A stretch of DNA of 64,000 bases from Rhizobium sp. Root1203 (GCF_001424945.1 NZ_LMCW01000067.1:62001-126000); one strand, 5' to 3'. Shown: positions 53,323-61,985, numbered from the stretch's first letter. Made by a program: numbers and translations. Notes: generated by a model not told the origin, from the sequence alone.

Positions 53323-54153
53323 TTACAGCGACGCCATTTCAGCAGGAGCTGCGGGCCTTTTGAATTTCAGCGTTACTACCTGGTAGCCCTCGGCTTCGAG
53401 CCTGCTGAGGAGCGTCGGCAGCATCGTGGCGGTGCGGTTATGGATGTCGTGCATCAGGATGATCCCGCGCCCGCGCTTGTGCAGTAGGTCCATCGTTCGC
53501 TTGGTGACATTGGCGGGCGAGACGCTGAAATAGTCCTTGGTGTCGATGTCGACGTCCATAACGACCATGTCGCGCATGGCGACGGCGGCCCTCAGCTTGT
53601 GGCTGTCGGCCAGATAGGGAAAACGGAAGAAGTTGACGTCCACGCCGGTTGCCTTCGTCACCGCAGCTTCACCGCGCGTTACTTCCGCCATCGCCATGTC
53701 GAATGTCAGCGAGGCGAGGTTGTCGTGCTTGTAGGTGTGGCTTCCGATCGCATTGCCGTCGATGGCCACCTTGCGGGCAAGTGCCGGATGCAGGGCTGCC
53801 ATTTCCCCGACCATCATGAAGGCGCCCTTGACGCCGAACTCGTCGAGTGTCGCAAGCACGCGGTCCGTGCGTCCGGGGATTGGGCCGTCGTCGAAAGAGA
53901 GGATGACTTCCTTGTCCTGCAGGCGCAGCTCGTTGAGCGAAGAAATCGTCAGCGTGCGCCCCGCCAGATGGTGCTTGCCGCCGTAGCGTGAGGCTGGCAG
54001 TTCGGTGGTCCCGGCATCCGGTGCCGGCTTACCTTCGGGAGAGACGATCGAAGAGGTCTTTATGGTCGTATCTGGGGCGGGATGTCTTGCGGTTTGGCAG
54101 CCGGCAAGCACGGTACATAGAATGAGACCGGAATAAACAGCGATGCGATGCAT
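53323..54153 (-). CDS. Polysaccharide deacetylase lipoprotein
   Basis: A 276-residue NodB-homology (CE4) protein. The lipobox LAGC places the lipidated Cys at residue 19. SFDDGP gives the metal and base aspartates, SHTYKHD the two histidines, and FRFPYLAD motif 3. It is expected to de-N-acetylate a surface polysaccharide or peptidoglycan in the envelope. Not the symbiotic NodB itself. The late segment MHDIHNRTA is the final catalytic His region. Confidence 0.88.
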   Translation of the reverse strand: MHRIAVYSGLILCTVLAGCQTARHPAPDTTIKTSSIVSPEGKPAPDAGTTELPASRYGGKHHLAGRTLTISSLNELRLQDKEVILSFDDGPIPGRTDRVLATLDEFGVKGAFMMVGEMAALHPALARKVAIDGNAIGSHTYKHDNLASLTFDMAMAEVTRGEAAVTKATGVDVNFFRFPYLADSHKLRAAVAMRDMVVMDVDIDTKDYFSVSPANVTKRTMDLLHKRGRGIILMHDIHNRTATMLPTLLSRLEAEGYQVVTLKFKRPAAPAEMASL

Positions 54154-54282
54154 GAAAGTTGGCTCAACAAATCAGTAATGAATGTTGAGACAACCTTTCG
54201 GATTATGGTTAACGATCGGTTTCAATTGCTGCGGATTGCGTTCACGCAAGCCGAATTTGGTACGCTTGCGAGAGGCGTGTGA

Positions 54283-56166
54283 CTATCCTGCCATAGCCTC
54301 TTCGTATTGGGAGGAGAGTTCCAGCCATTGCTCCTCGGCGAGGGCAAGCTTTGCCGCGGCCTCGCCACGCTGTTTTGCTTTGTCGGCGGCCTTCGCAGGC
54401 GCCTTCTCGTAGAGCATGGGATCCGCAAGTTCGACATCAAGTGCCTGAATCACTTTCTCCAGCTTGCCCGTCAAGGATTCGATTTCGTTGATCTTTTTCT
54501 TGAGCGGCGCAAGGGAAGCGCGCTTCTCGGCGTTCAGCTTGCGCTGATCGGCTTTCGAGGCCGCATCGTCATTCAGCTGCGGCTTTTCTTCTTTTTTTTT
54601 ACCGGATGCGACGACGATGTCTCGGTATTCGTCCATGTCGCCTTCAAAGGTCGTCACCGTGCCGTTGTTGACCAGCCAGAGCCGGTCGACCGTCGCTTCG
54701 ATGAGGTGCCGGTCGTGCGAAATCAGGATAACGGCGCCTTCGTAGTCGTTCAGCGCCTCGATCAGCGCCCGGCGACTGTCGATGTCGAGATGGTTCGTCG
54801 GTTCGTCGAGGATCAGCAGGTTCGGTGCATGGAAGGCCGCAAGGCCCATCAGCAGGCGGGCCTTCTCGCCCCCGGAGAGATCCTTGGCAGCCGTCGCCAT
54901 CTTTTCGGTCGCAAGGCCCATCTGGGCGACGCGGGCGCGCACCTTTGCTTCCGGCGCCTCCGGCATCAGCCGGCGCACATGCTCGACTGCCGACTGGTCC
55001 GGAATGAGATCGTCTAGCTGATGCTGCGCAAAGAAGCCGATCTTCAGGCTCGGCGCGAGCTTGACCTCGCCGGCCTCGGATTTGAGGCGGCCTGAGATGA
55101 ACTTCGCGAACGTCGACTTGCCGTTGCCGTTCGAACCGAGCAGCGCGATGCGGTCGTCGTTGTCGATGCGCAGGTTGAGGTTCCGCAGGATCGGATTTCC
55201 GGGCTCATAGCCGACAGAGCCGCCGCTGATGGCAACGATCGGGGAGGCGGGCTGCCTCTCAGGTTCGGGGAAAGTGATCGGCTGCACATGATCCTCGATC
55301 ACCGCCGAGACCGTTCCCATGCGTTCCAGTGCCTTGACGCGGCTCTGCGCCTGGCGTGCCTTGGTTGCCTTGGCTTTGAAGCGATCGATGAAGCTCTGAA
55401 GATGCTTGCGTGCCGCATCGTTCTTTGCTTTCGCCTTGGTCTGCAATTCGTCCGCCTCGGCCTTCTGCCGTTCGAACTGATCGTAGCCGCCCCGATAGAA
55501 GGTCAGCTTCTTCTGGTCCAGGTGAACGATCGAATTGACCGCGTTGTTGAGAAGATCGCGGTCGTGGCTGATGATGATCACGGTATGCGGGTAGCGACGA
55601 ATATAGTCCTCGAGCCACAGCGTGCCTTCAAGGTCGAGATAGTTCGTCGGCTCGTCGAGGAGCAGCAGGTCCGGTTCGGCGAAAAGTACGGCGGCAAGCG
55701 CCACGCGCATCCGCCAGCCGCCGGAAAATGCCGAAGCCGGACGCGACTGCGCCTCCTGATCGAAGCCGAGGCCGGCAAGAATGGCTGCCGCACGGGCTTC
55801 GGCGGAATGCGCATCGATGTCGACGAGGCGCATCTGGATATCGGCGATGCGGTGCGGATCGGTGGCGGTTTCCGCCTCGGCGACCAGGGCAGCGCGCTCC
55901 TTGTCGGCAGCGAGCACGATTTCGATCAACGCGTCTTCCGTTCCGGGCGCTTCCTGAGCGACCTGACCGATCCGCGTATTCTTCGGGATCGATACCACGC
56001 CAGTTTCGGAACCCAGGTCGCCGGTGATGACGCGAAACAGCGTGGATTTGCCAGCGCCGTTGCGCCCGACGAGGCCGGCTTTGGTACCGGATGGCAGCGA
56101 AACGCTGGCGTGGTCGAGAAGCAGCCGGCCGGCAATGCGTGCGGAAATATCGGTAATCGTGATCAT
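54283..56166 (-). CDS. ABC-F family ATPase
   Basis: A 627-residue soluble protein with two ATPase domains: Walker A GRNGAGKST (34-42) and GSNGNGKST about 300 residues later, each with an ABC signature (AFSGGWRMR, DLSGGEKAR) and LDEPTNYLD or LDEPTNHLD. A charged linker joins the domains and a C-terminal coiled coil (KKINEIESLTGKLEKV) follows. ABC-F proteins act on ribosomes in translation or antibiotic protection; this one resembles the Uup/YheS housekeeping types. Confidence 0.92.
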   Translation of the reverse strand: MITITDISARIAGRLLLDHASVSLPSGTKAGLVGRNGAGKSTLFRVITGDLGSETGVVSIPKNTRIGQVAQEAPGTEDALIEIVLAADKERAALVAEAETATDPHRIADIQMRLVDIDAHSAEARAAAILAGLGFDQEAQSRPASAFSGGWRMRVALAAVLFAEPDLLLLDEPTNYLDLEGTLWLEDYIRRYPHTVIIISHDRDLLNNAVNSIVHLDQKKLTFYRGGYDQFERQKAEADELQTKAKAKNDAARKHLQSFIDRFKAKATKARQAQSRVKALERMGTVSAVIEDHVQPITFPEPERQPASPIVAISGGSVGYEPGNPILRNLNLRIDNDDRIALLGSNGNGKSTFAKFISGRLKSEAGEVKLAPSLKIGFFAQHQLDDLIPDQSAVEHVRRLMPEAPEAKVRARVAQMGLATEKMATAAKDLSGGEKARLLMGLAAFHAPNLLILDEPTNHLDIDSRRALIEALNDYEGAVILISHDRHLIEATVDRLWLVNNGTVTTFEGDMDEYRDIVVASGKKKEEKPQLNDDAASKADQRKLNAEKRASLAPLKKKINEIESLTGKLEKVIQALDVELADPMLYEKAPAKAADKAKQRGEAAAKLALAEEQWLELSSQYEEAMAG

Positions 56167-56213
56167 AGGCGGCGTTTTGGCCGAAACCTGCGGTTAGCGC
56201 AAGAGCTTGTCGT

Positions 56214-57269
56214 TCAGCGCCCGAAGGCCTGGACGGGTTGGCGCCGGTTCGACTGGGCTGCATGCAGCGCAATGCGGCCGTTCGCCACCAACTGCGATGC
56301 CGTCGTCGCATCCGCGCTCAACGCCACTCCCAGCGAGATCGTCAGCCGCGTGGCGCCCACAGTGTCGGTGGCGGCAAAGACGACATTTTCTTCGACCGAC
56401 GTCCGCAGACGCTCGGCGATCGCCAACGCCTCCTGCATTCCCACATTGGCGAACAGGAACGTGAATTCGTCGCCATCCGTGCGTGAAACGAAATCGTTCT
56501 TCTTGATCGATTTTCGAAAGAGGTCGGCAAGCTTCTTGAGAAGCCTGCTGCCGGCTTGCGTGCCGTAGCGACCGTTGAGCGCTTTAAAATCGTCGATGTC
56601 GACCATGATGAGCGCGCTGCCTGAGGCGCCGTCTTCGCGTTCGTAGAGGTCGAGCATCGTCTTGTTGAGAGCGACGCGGTTCGGAAGGCCGGTCAGTCTG
56701 TCGGTCGAAGATGCCGATTGCGCTGCCACAACGCCACGCTCGAGCGCCTCCAGCTTTTCGATGTCACCGCGGAGCTTTGCGGAAAGGCTCGTCTCCCCGG
56801 CCAATACCTCGGTCAACGACGTCGACAGGTAGTCCATTTCGCTCATGAAAGATGCGAGGCTTTGCTCCGGATTGCCGGCAATCGAATGAAGAACGGCTTC
56901 GGCCGAGCGCACGAAACTCTGCTTCTGCCGCAGGCTTTCGGAGAGATGTGCTGCCATATCCTGCAGCATTCTCCCCATCTCGGCCTGGGAGGACTCGCCG
57001 ACGAGGCCACAGTGACTTACAAGGCGGTATTTCAGACCGATCTCATCGAGGGCGGGTTGTTTGGGGGAAGGGCCAAGCGCAGCGATGTCCTGCGCCAGGG
57101 CGGCGTTCTGCCCGATGATTGCATAATGCAGCAGCTCGTAGTTGCGCGGTATGCCGGCAATGCCAAGCCGTGCCATATGCTGGCTGATCCGCTGGATGTC
57201 CGTTGCCGGCACGGCCGCCGGGCGCGGGGCTTCGCGTTGCACCTGTGAACTCGATGCTGCATTTCGCAT
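56214..57269 (-). CDS. GGDEF-domain protein with variant active site
   Basis: A 351-residue soluble protein. The N-terminal helical region (about 20-180) has no recognised sensor fold. The GGDEF domain (about 185-345) retains the metal Asp of VDIDDFK (224-229) but reads DGDEF (265-269) at the signature. The allosteric I-site Arg is K256. It could be a weak or inactive diguanylate cyclase or a c-di-GMP/GTP-binding effector. No EAL domain. Confidence 0.88.
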   Translation of the reverse strand: MRNAASSSQVQREAPRPAAVPATDIQRISQHMARLGIAGIPRNYELLHYAIIGQNAALAQDIAALGPSPKQPALDEIGLKYRLVSHCGLVGESSQAEMGRMLQDMAAHLSESLRQKQSFVRSAEAVLHSIAGNPEQSLASFMSEMDYLSTSLTEVLAGETSLSAKLRGDIEKLEALERGVVAAQSASSTDRLTGLPNRVALNKTMLDLYEREDGASGSALIMVDIDDFKALNGRYGTQAGSRLLKKLADLFRKSIKKNDFVSRTDGDEFTFLFANVGMQEALAIAERLRTSVEENVVFAATDTVGATRLTISLGVALSADATTASQLVANGRIALHAAQSNRRQPVQAFGR

Positions 57270-57395
57270 GGCGGCTTCCTCGCTCGTTGGCTCTGTGCGG
57301 CCTGGCGTCTCTTCCGCTATGCACCCGAGGGTTTAAAATAGCCTGAATTCGCACCCGGATTGGAGGAAAGGAGACGCAGCGATCGGAGAACGCGG

Positions 57396-57920
57396 TTAAT
57401 GCGATGTTGATCGAAGCCACGGCTTGCCGTCTCCGCGTAGGAAATAGGCCAAATCGAGCCCCAGGCTCGGTTTGCCGAGCGCGGTCAGGATCATATGGCA
57501 TTGCCCCCGATGATGCGTCTGGTGGTTGAAGAAATGCGAAAGACTTGTCCATAACGGCTGGGTGATGGAGATCGGCTGGGTGATTGGCGTGTAGGTGAAG
57601 TCAGCGGCAAGCGCCCGTTCGTCGAGTTCTCTCACCCATTCGACGATGCGTCGGTCCTCGACCCGTCTCGCCAGCGAGAGGGAGGCAAGATCGTCGAACA
57701 GGACACTGTCGAGCGCCGTTGGAGCCTCGCCTGTGCCCGTGAAGCGCTTCATCCAGATGCGGTCGGCGGCGATCAGGTGGTTCAGCGTGCGGTGCAAAGA
57801 ACCGAAGAAAGCGCCCTTGTCGTTCCGAAACTCGGCTTCGGACAATTCGGATGCGGCGCCATAGACGAGTGCGTTCGCCCAGCGATTATAGTCTGCGAGC
57901 ATTCCATACTGCTGCAACAT
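57396..57920 (-). CDS. DinB-family putative metalloprotein
   Basis: A 174-residue DinB-like four-helix protein. Three histidines in the usual metal positions are visible in TLNHLIAAD and NHQTHHRGQC. The family includes thiol-dependent S-transferases (bacillithiol or mycothiol) and damage-induced proteins; in thiol-glutathione bacteria the function is unclear. The N-terminal MLQQYGMLADYNRWANALVY is typical. Confidence 0.88.
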   Translation of the reverse strand: MLQQYGMLADYNRWANALVYGAASELSEAEFRNDKGAFFGSLHRTLNHLIAADRIWMKRFTGTGEAPTALDSVLFDDLASLSLARRVEDRRIVEWVRELDERALAADFTYTPITQPISITQPLWTSLSHFFNHQTHHRGQCHMILTALGKPSLGLDLAYFLRGDGKPWLRSTSH

Positions 57921-57979
57921 CTCGTCCTCCGTTTGCAGGCGATACTATGCGATTTCCGCGCCGTTGCCTTTGATGACGC

Positions 57980-57993
57980 CATGAATATTCATG
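57980..57993. promoter_or_regulatory. Perfect palindrome in the DinB-ndk gap
   Basis: CATGAATATTCATG is a perfect 14-bp palindrome 60 bp upstream of the DinB start and about 165 bp before ndk, in an otherwise unremarkable 236-bp gap. It could be an operator for the DinB gene. Confidence 0.3.
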
Positions 57994-58156
57994 ATGGGCG
58001 ACGGGCCCACCACCCTCGATGGCATTGAATACCGAAGGAGCGTATCGATGCGGTCAGGCCTGTGACAGGGACGTGAAATTACTGCTGCCCCCTTGTTTTC
58101 AGGCCATCGGACGGGTAAAGACCGCCCACTTTTCCCCGATAACTGAGGATTTCACA

Positions 58157-58579
58157 ATGGCGATTGAACGCACCTTCTCGATGATCAAGCCCGATGCAAC
58201 GAAGCGTAACCTGACGGGCGCCATCACCAAGATGCTCGAAGATGCCGGCCTGCGCGTCGTCGCCTCCAAGCGCGTCTGGATGAGCAAGCGCGAAGCAGAA
58301 GGCTTCTACGCCGTTCACAAGGAACGCCCTTTCTTCGGCGAACTGGTTGAAGGCATGACCTCCGGCCCGACGATCGTTCAGGTTCTGGAAGGCGAAGGCG
58401 CCATCCTGAAGAACCGCGAAATCATGGGCGCGACCAACCCGGCAAACGCTGACGAAGGCACGATCCGCAAGGTTCACGCTCTCTCCATCGGCGAGAACTC
58501 GGTTCACGGTTCCGACGCTCCGGAAACGGCTGCCCAGGAAATCAAATACTGGTTCTCCGACACTGAAATCGTTGGCTGA
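58157..58579 (+). CDS. ndk: Nucleoside diphosphate kinase
   Basis: Interconverts NTPs and NDPs through a phosphohistidine. The 140-residue protein starts MAIERTFSMIKPDATKRN and carries the active-site H117 in NSVHGSDAPETA. ATG 58157 follows GAGGATT; the open frame upstream to 58019 lacks family sequence. A terminator follows. Confidence 0.98.
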   Translation: MAIERTFSMIKPDATKRNLTGAITKMLEDAGLRVVASKRVWMSKREAEGFYAVHKERPFFGELVEGMTSGPTIVQVLEGEGAILKNREIMGATNPANADEGTIRKVHALSIGENSVHGSDAPETAAQEIKYWFSDTEIVG

Positions 58580-58624
58580 TTCAAGCGTTCAGCAGATCTG
58601 CCGAACGCATTGAAATGACTCTCG

Positions 58625-58650
58625 AAGCCGGGGCATTGCTCCGGCTTTTT
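58625..58650 (+). terminator. Intrinsic terminator after ndk
   Basis: AAGCCGG and CCGGCTT pair, extended by a G-T and two G-C pairs around ATT, and are followed by TTTTT on the plus strand. Located about 45 bp after the ndk stop. Confidence 0.75.
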
Positions 58651-58653
58651 GAT

Positions 58654-59163
58654 TCAGACCGCCGGGCACGTGTCTGTGTTGGAATAGTCCACGGTTCCGT
58701 CCGGTTTGAAGACCTCCGGGTTCTTGTTGTAGAACGGGCCGACGACGAGCGGCTTGCCTGGCAGCATCGCGGCTTGATCAACATCCGAGATCAGCTGCGT
58801 CTTCAGTTCCTGCAACGTCTTGCCGCCTGCATCCACGAGCCGGATATTGACGGCATAAGGCCTGTCCTTGCGGATGCAATGGACGGGCGGGCTCTGCAGC
58901 GTGATTTGGTCCCAGGCAGGGTAGACTTTTTCATTGAGCACGATTGGCTCGCCGCCGGCTGGATCTTCGAATTCGGCGATTGCCACGGAACCATCGGGAA
59001 TGGGTGCCGTCTTTCGCAATGTCACGAGATAGGTTGCCGTGGCGACACGGTAGTTGAAGACGAAGAGGTGACCGCTGACTTCGACCATTTTCTCCATCTC
59101 GCGCTGACACCCGGCGATAAGCCAGGCGCTCAATGCCAGCGCGGCAATGACCTTCATCCTCAT
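58654..59163 (-). CDS. Small putative lipoprotein, function unknown
   Basis: A 169-residue protein with a lipoprotein signal: lipobox LIAGC with the lipidated Cys at residue 19. The mature part is beta-rich with GHLFVFNYRVATATYLVTLRK and no recognised domain. ATG 59163 overlaps the stop of the CGNR gene (ATGA) and has GGAGGAG upstream, so the two are translated together. Context suggests a role linked to the CGNR regulator or the divergent permease. Confidence 0.75.
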   Translation of the reverse strand: MRMKVIAALALSAWLIAGCQREMEKMVEVSGHLFVFNYRVATATYLVTLRKTAPIPDGSVAIAEFEDPAGGEPIVLNEKVYPAWDQITLQSPPVHCIRKDRPYAVNIRLVDAGGKTLQELKTQLISDVDQAAMLPGKPLVVGPFYNKNPEVFKPDGTVDYSNTDTCPAV

Positions 59164-59708
59164 GGCATCTCCTCCTTCTTTCGGCGATAGTGGCGGTGCG
59201 CCTTGGCGCGATTGCCGCAAACCGCCATGTCGCACCAGGCGCGGCTCCTGTTCTTGCTGCGATCAATGAACAGCCATCCGCAGTTCCGGCAAATCTTCGT
59301 GCGCTCCGGCTCGGAGGTCGCGATGAGCTTCAGCACGGAATGCGCGGTTGCTCTGTCCAGGTCGTTCTGCCCCGATGAACCGCGCAATATCAGCGCAGTT
59401 GCCTCCAGGAGGTCAGCGAGCAGCAAGTCGTCGCTGCCCGTCAGTATGCGGCGGCGAAAATAGCCGTCCGTCGCTTCGCGCAGCGAAAAGAATTTTGCCC
59501 TGTTTTCCGGTGCCGCGGGCTGTAGGTCGCCGAATAGCGCGCGCTCGGCGCAAAACACCGACGCCGCCTCTGGAAAGGCATCCAGCTGCTGGTCAACCGC
59601 GAAGCGGTCGACACGGCGAGCCTCGTCATGCCTGAGAATGACGCTGTTTGCGACGTCCAGCGCCAGCGCGCCGCCAGAGAAACGATGGGAGGTCCACGAA
59701 AATGTCAT
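59160..59708 (-). CDS. CGNR zinc-finger regulator (ABATE domain)
   Basis: A 182-residue protein with an N-terminal ABATE-type ligand domain and a C-terminal CGNR zinc finger: C140, C143, C159 and C164, with CGNR at 164-167 and the basic tail AKAHRHYRRKKEE. CGNR proteins are putative transcription factors. ATG 59708 (MTFSWTSHRF) has no ribosome site and lies 6 bp after a TATATT box, so the mRNA may be leaderless. A long palindrome stands directly upstream. Confidence 0.85.
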   Translation of the reverse strand: MTFSWTSHRFSGGALALDVANSVILRHDEARRVDRFAVDQQLDAFPEAASVFCAERALFGDLQPAAPENRAKFFSLREATDGYFRRRILTGSDDLLLADLLEATALILRGSSGQNDLDRATAHSVLKLIATSEPERTKICRNCGWLFIDRSKNRSRAWCDMAVCGNRAKAHRHYRRKKEEMP

Positions 59709-59714
59709 ACAGAA

Positions 59715-59750
59715 AATATAACTGGTAAAACTTATTTTGCCAGTTATGAT
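59715..59750. promoter_or_regulatory. Palindromic operator with two mirror-image divergent promoters
   Basis: ATAACTGGTAAAA (59718-59730) and TTTTGCCAGTTAT (59735-59747) form 13-bp arms with one mismatch around CTTA. On the minus strand CTGGCA (59743-59738) and TATATT (59720-59715) are spaced 17 bp, pointing at the CGNR gene. On the plus strand CTGGTA (59722-59727) and TATGAT (59745-59750) are spaced 17 bp, pointing at the permease. A dimer bound here would control both genes. Confidence 0.65.
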
Positions 59751-59771
59751 TTTGGCGATCGGGAGTTTTTG

Positions 59772-60668
59772 ATGGCGTACCTGCTGCAGCAACTGGCGAA
59801 TGCGATACCGCTGGCCGCGCTCTATGCTGCGCTCGCCTTTGGCTATGCGCTCGCCTTCGGCGTCACGAAACGGGCCGACATAACCTATGGCGCGATATTT
59901 GCGTTTGCAGGGCAGATCCTGCTGCTCTTCACCGATTTCGGGTACAACAGGCTTTGGCTGATCCTCCCGGCCGCCCTGGCGTTTGGCGTTATCCTGTCGC
60001 TCGTCTATTCGATGGGGGCGGGAATATGGATCGGCCGCTCGATCATGTTGCCGCTCGTTCGCCAGTCTTCCAACACCGTTATCGTTGCGGCTCTCGGCAT
60101 CACGATCGTCCTGATGGAGACCGCCCGGCTGGCGTCGAACACAAGAAGCCTCTGGCTGTCTCCCTTTCTCAACGGCGGCGTCGTGTTCTGGCGAGACGGA
60201 ACCTTCGAGGTCGTGCTGACGGAGATCCAGCTCATAAATACAGTGTTCATGTGCACCTTCATCGCGGTTGGCGCCTTCGTCCTCAAACGCACCTCCTGGG
60301 GGCGCGTCTGGCGCGCCGTCACGGACGATCCGCTGGCCGCCGAACTCTGCGGTGCCAGCGCCGACCGGGTCTTTCTCTTCGCCTATGCCGGCGCCGCACT
60401 GGTCGCGACGCTGTGCGGCATCCTGTCCACCGCCTATTACGGTACGATGGATTTTGGCGCGGGCCTGATGTTCGGGCTCAAGGTTCTGATGGTAGCGGCC
60501 GTGGGAGGCTATTCGGATCCGTTGAAGTCGGCAGGAGGGGCTGCAGGTCTCGGCGTCGTCGAGACGTTATGGACGGCCTACGGCCCGTTCCTGTGGCGCG
60601 ATTTCGTGGTCTTTTCCCTGCTCGTGCTTCTGTTGGTGCTCAGCCGGCGCGAACGCGCCATTCCATAG
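59772..60668 (+). CDS. LivH-type ABC permease without cognate partners
   Basis: A 298-residue branched-chain amino acid ABC permease-like protein with about eight helices: LYAALAFGYALAFGVTKRADITYGAIFAFAGQ and WRAVTDDPLAAELCGASADRVFLFAYAGAALVA are LivH hallmarks. ATG 59772 follows GGGAG. No binding protein, LivM or ATPase gene is near, so it is either an orphan subunit or uses partners elsewhere. It is controlled with the divergent CGNR gene by the shared palindrome. Confidence 0.85.
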   Translation: MAYLLQQLANAIPLAALYAALAFGYALAFGVTKRADITYGAIFAFAGQILLLFTDFGYNRLWLILPAALAFGVILSLVYSMGAGIWIGRSIMLPLVRQSSNTVIVAALGITIVLMETARLASNTRSLWLSPFLNGGVVFWRDGTFEVVLTEIQLINTVFMCTFIAVGAFVLKRTSWGRVWRAVTDDPLAAELCGASADRVFLFAYAGAALVATLCGILSTAYYGTMDFGAGLMFGLKVLMVAAVGGYSDPLKSAGGAAGLGVVETLWTAYGPFLWRDFVVFSLLVLLLVLSRRERAIP

Positions 60669-61142
60669 TCACTTCCATTTGTCGCGCGCCGCGTCGTCCG
60701 CATCCTTGGCAGCGATCCAGGCGCCGGACGACCCATCCGTTCCATGTTCTTTTTTCCAGAAGGGCGCCGCGGTTTTCAGGAAGTCCATGACGAAGCTGGC
60801 ACCGTCGAAGGCTGCATGGCGATGGCGCGCGGCCGCAATGACGAGCACGATATTCTCGCCCGCTGCGATCTTCCCGTGGCGATGGATCGCTGTCAGTCCC
60901 AGAAGGCCGAAACGCTCGATAGCGCGTGTGGCGATCCGCGTCATCTCGGCCTCGGCCATGCCCGGGTAGTATTCGAGTTCAAGCGCCGCGAGCGTTCCGC
61001 CTTCGTCACGACAGAGGCCGGAGAAGGTCACGATCGCACCGATACCGGGAACGCGCTTGGTCAACAGATCGACTTCGGCCTGCAGGTCGAAATCCTCGCT
61101 TTGAACGCGGATCGTCGGGGCGGAGGATAAGCTATTCGTCAA
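60669..61142 (-). CDS. moaE: Molybdopterin synthase catalytic subunit
   Basis: Converts precursor Z to molybdopterin, taking sulfur from MoaD. The 157-residue protein has GAIVTFSGLCRDEGG, RHGKIAAGE and PFWKKEHG, holding the catalytic lysines. The only plausible start is TTG 61142 with AGGGGGA just upstream, immediately after moaD. The stop abuts the convergent permease stop. Confidence 0.94.
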   Translation of the reverse strand: MTNSLSSAPTIRVQSEDFDLQAEVDLLTKRVPGIGAIVTFSGLCRDEGGTLAALELEYYPGMAEAEMTRIATRAIERFGLLGLTAIHRHGKIAAGENIVLVIAAARHRHAAFDGASFVMDFLKTAAPFWKKEHGTDGSSGAWIAAKDADDAARDKWK

Positions 61143-61143
61143 T

Positions 61144-61398
61144 TTATCCCCCTGTCATTGGCGGGAAAATGCCGATCTCCCGCGGATTGCCTATGGGTTC
61201 GTCGTGCTCGACATGCTCCTGGTCGAGCGCCACCCGGATCACGTCGGGGAACTGAAGTGCCGTCTCATACTCTTCGCCTAGCGTCTTCAAATGACTCAGA
61301 AGATCCGACACGGTGACAACCGACTGGGGCAGGGTGATCTCTTCCTCGCCCTTGCCGATCCGTTCTCGCACCCAGGCGAAATATACGAGCTTCGTCAT
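61144..61398 (-). CDS. moaD: Molybdopterin synthase sulfur carrier subunit
   Basis: An 84-residue ubiquitin-like protein ending in MTGG, the C-terminal Gly being adenylated and thiocarboxylated. The start MTKLVYFAWVRERIGKGEEE overlaps the pgsA stop (ATGA). Forms a heterotetramer with MoaE, encoded next. Confidence 0.94.
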   Translation of the reverse strand: MTKLVYFAWVRERIGKGEEEITLPQSVVTVSDLLSHLKTLGEEYETALQFPDVIRVALDQEHVEHDEPIGNPREIGIFPPMTGG

Positions 61399-61985
61399 TC
61401 TTCGTCGTCCACGATGTGCTTGATGCCCGCGCGGAAATAGTCGTAGCCGGTATAAATGGTCAAAATGGCCGCGATCCAGAGCAGGCCGATGCCCGTCTTC
61501 GTCGTGTACGGAAAGACTTCGTCCCCGGCCGGGCCGGCGAGCAGGAACGCAATCGCAACGAGCTGGACGGTCGTCTTCCATTTGGCGATGCGGGTGACCG
61601 GTACGCTGACCTTCAGGGCTGCCAGGTATTCGCGAAGCCCGGACACTAGAATTTCACGGCACAGAATGGTGATCGCCGCCCAGATCGACCATCCGGCAAT
61701 CGTCTGATCCGCCGCAACCAGCAACAGGATCGAAGCGACCAGCAGCTTGTCGGCGATCGGGTCGAGCATCCGGCCGATATTCGACGTCTGGTTCCAGATG
61801 CGCGCAAGATAGCCGTCGAGGAAGTCGGTCAGCGACGCGATGATGAATATCCACAGCGCCACCCATCGGGCGGTATTGCTGATCGCCAGCTTTCCTTCGA
61901 GGAAAAAGCACAGGACGATGAGTGGCACGGCCAGGATACGGCCATAGGTCAGCAGATTGGGAATATTATATGCGCGCGATGCCAT
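61395..61985 (-). CDS. pgsA: CDP-diacylglycerol--glycerol-3-phosphate 3-phosphatidyltransferase
   Basis: Makes phosphatidylglycerol phosphate, precursor of phosphatidylglycerol and cardiolipin. The 196-residue membrane protein has the signature DG-x2-AR-x8-G-x3-D-x3-D (DGYLAR...GRMLDPIAD) and starts MASRAYNIPNLLTYGRILAVP. It overlaps moaD and follows uvrC by about 110 bp. Confidence 0.96.
   Translation of the reverse strand: MASRAYNIPNLLTYGRILAVPLIVLCFFLEGKLAISNTARWVALWIFIIASLTDFLDGYLARIWNQTSNIGRMLDPIADKLLVASILLLVAADQTIAGWSIWAAITILCREILVSGLREYLAALKVSVPVTRIAKWKTTVQLVAIAFLLAGPAGDEVFPYTTKTGIGLLWIAAILTIYTGYDYFRAGIKHIVDDEE

Noticed and set aside
53323..54153. Possible nodulation gene nodB
   Set aside because: It has the NodB homology fold, but it is a lipoprotein with no nod box and no nodA or nodC nearby.
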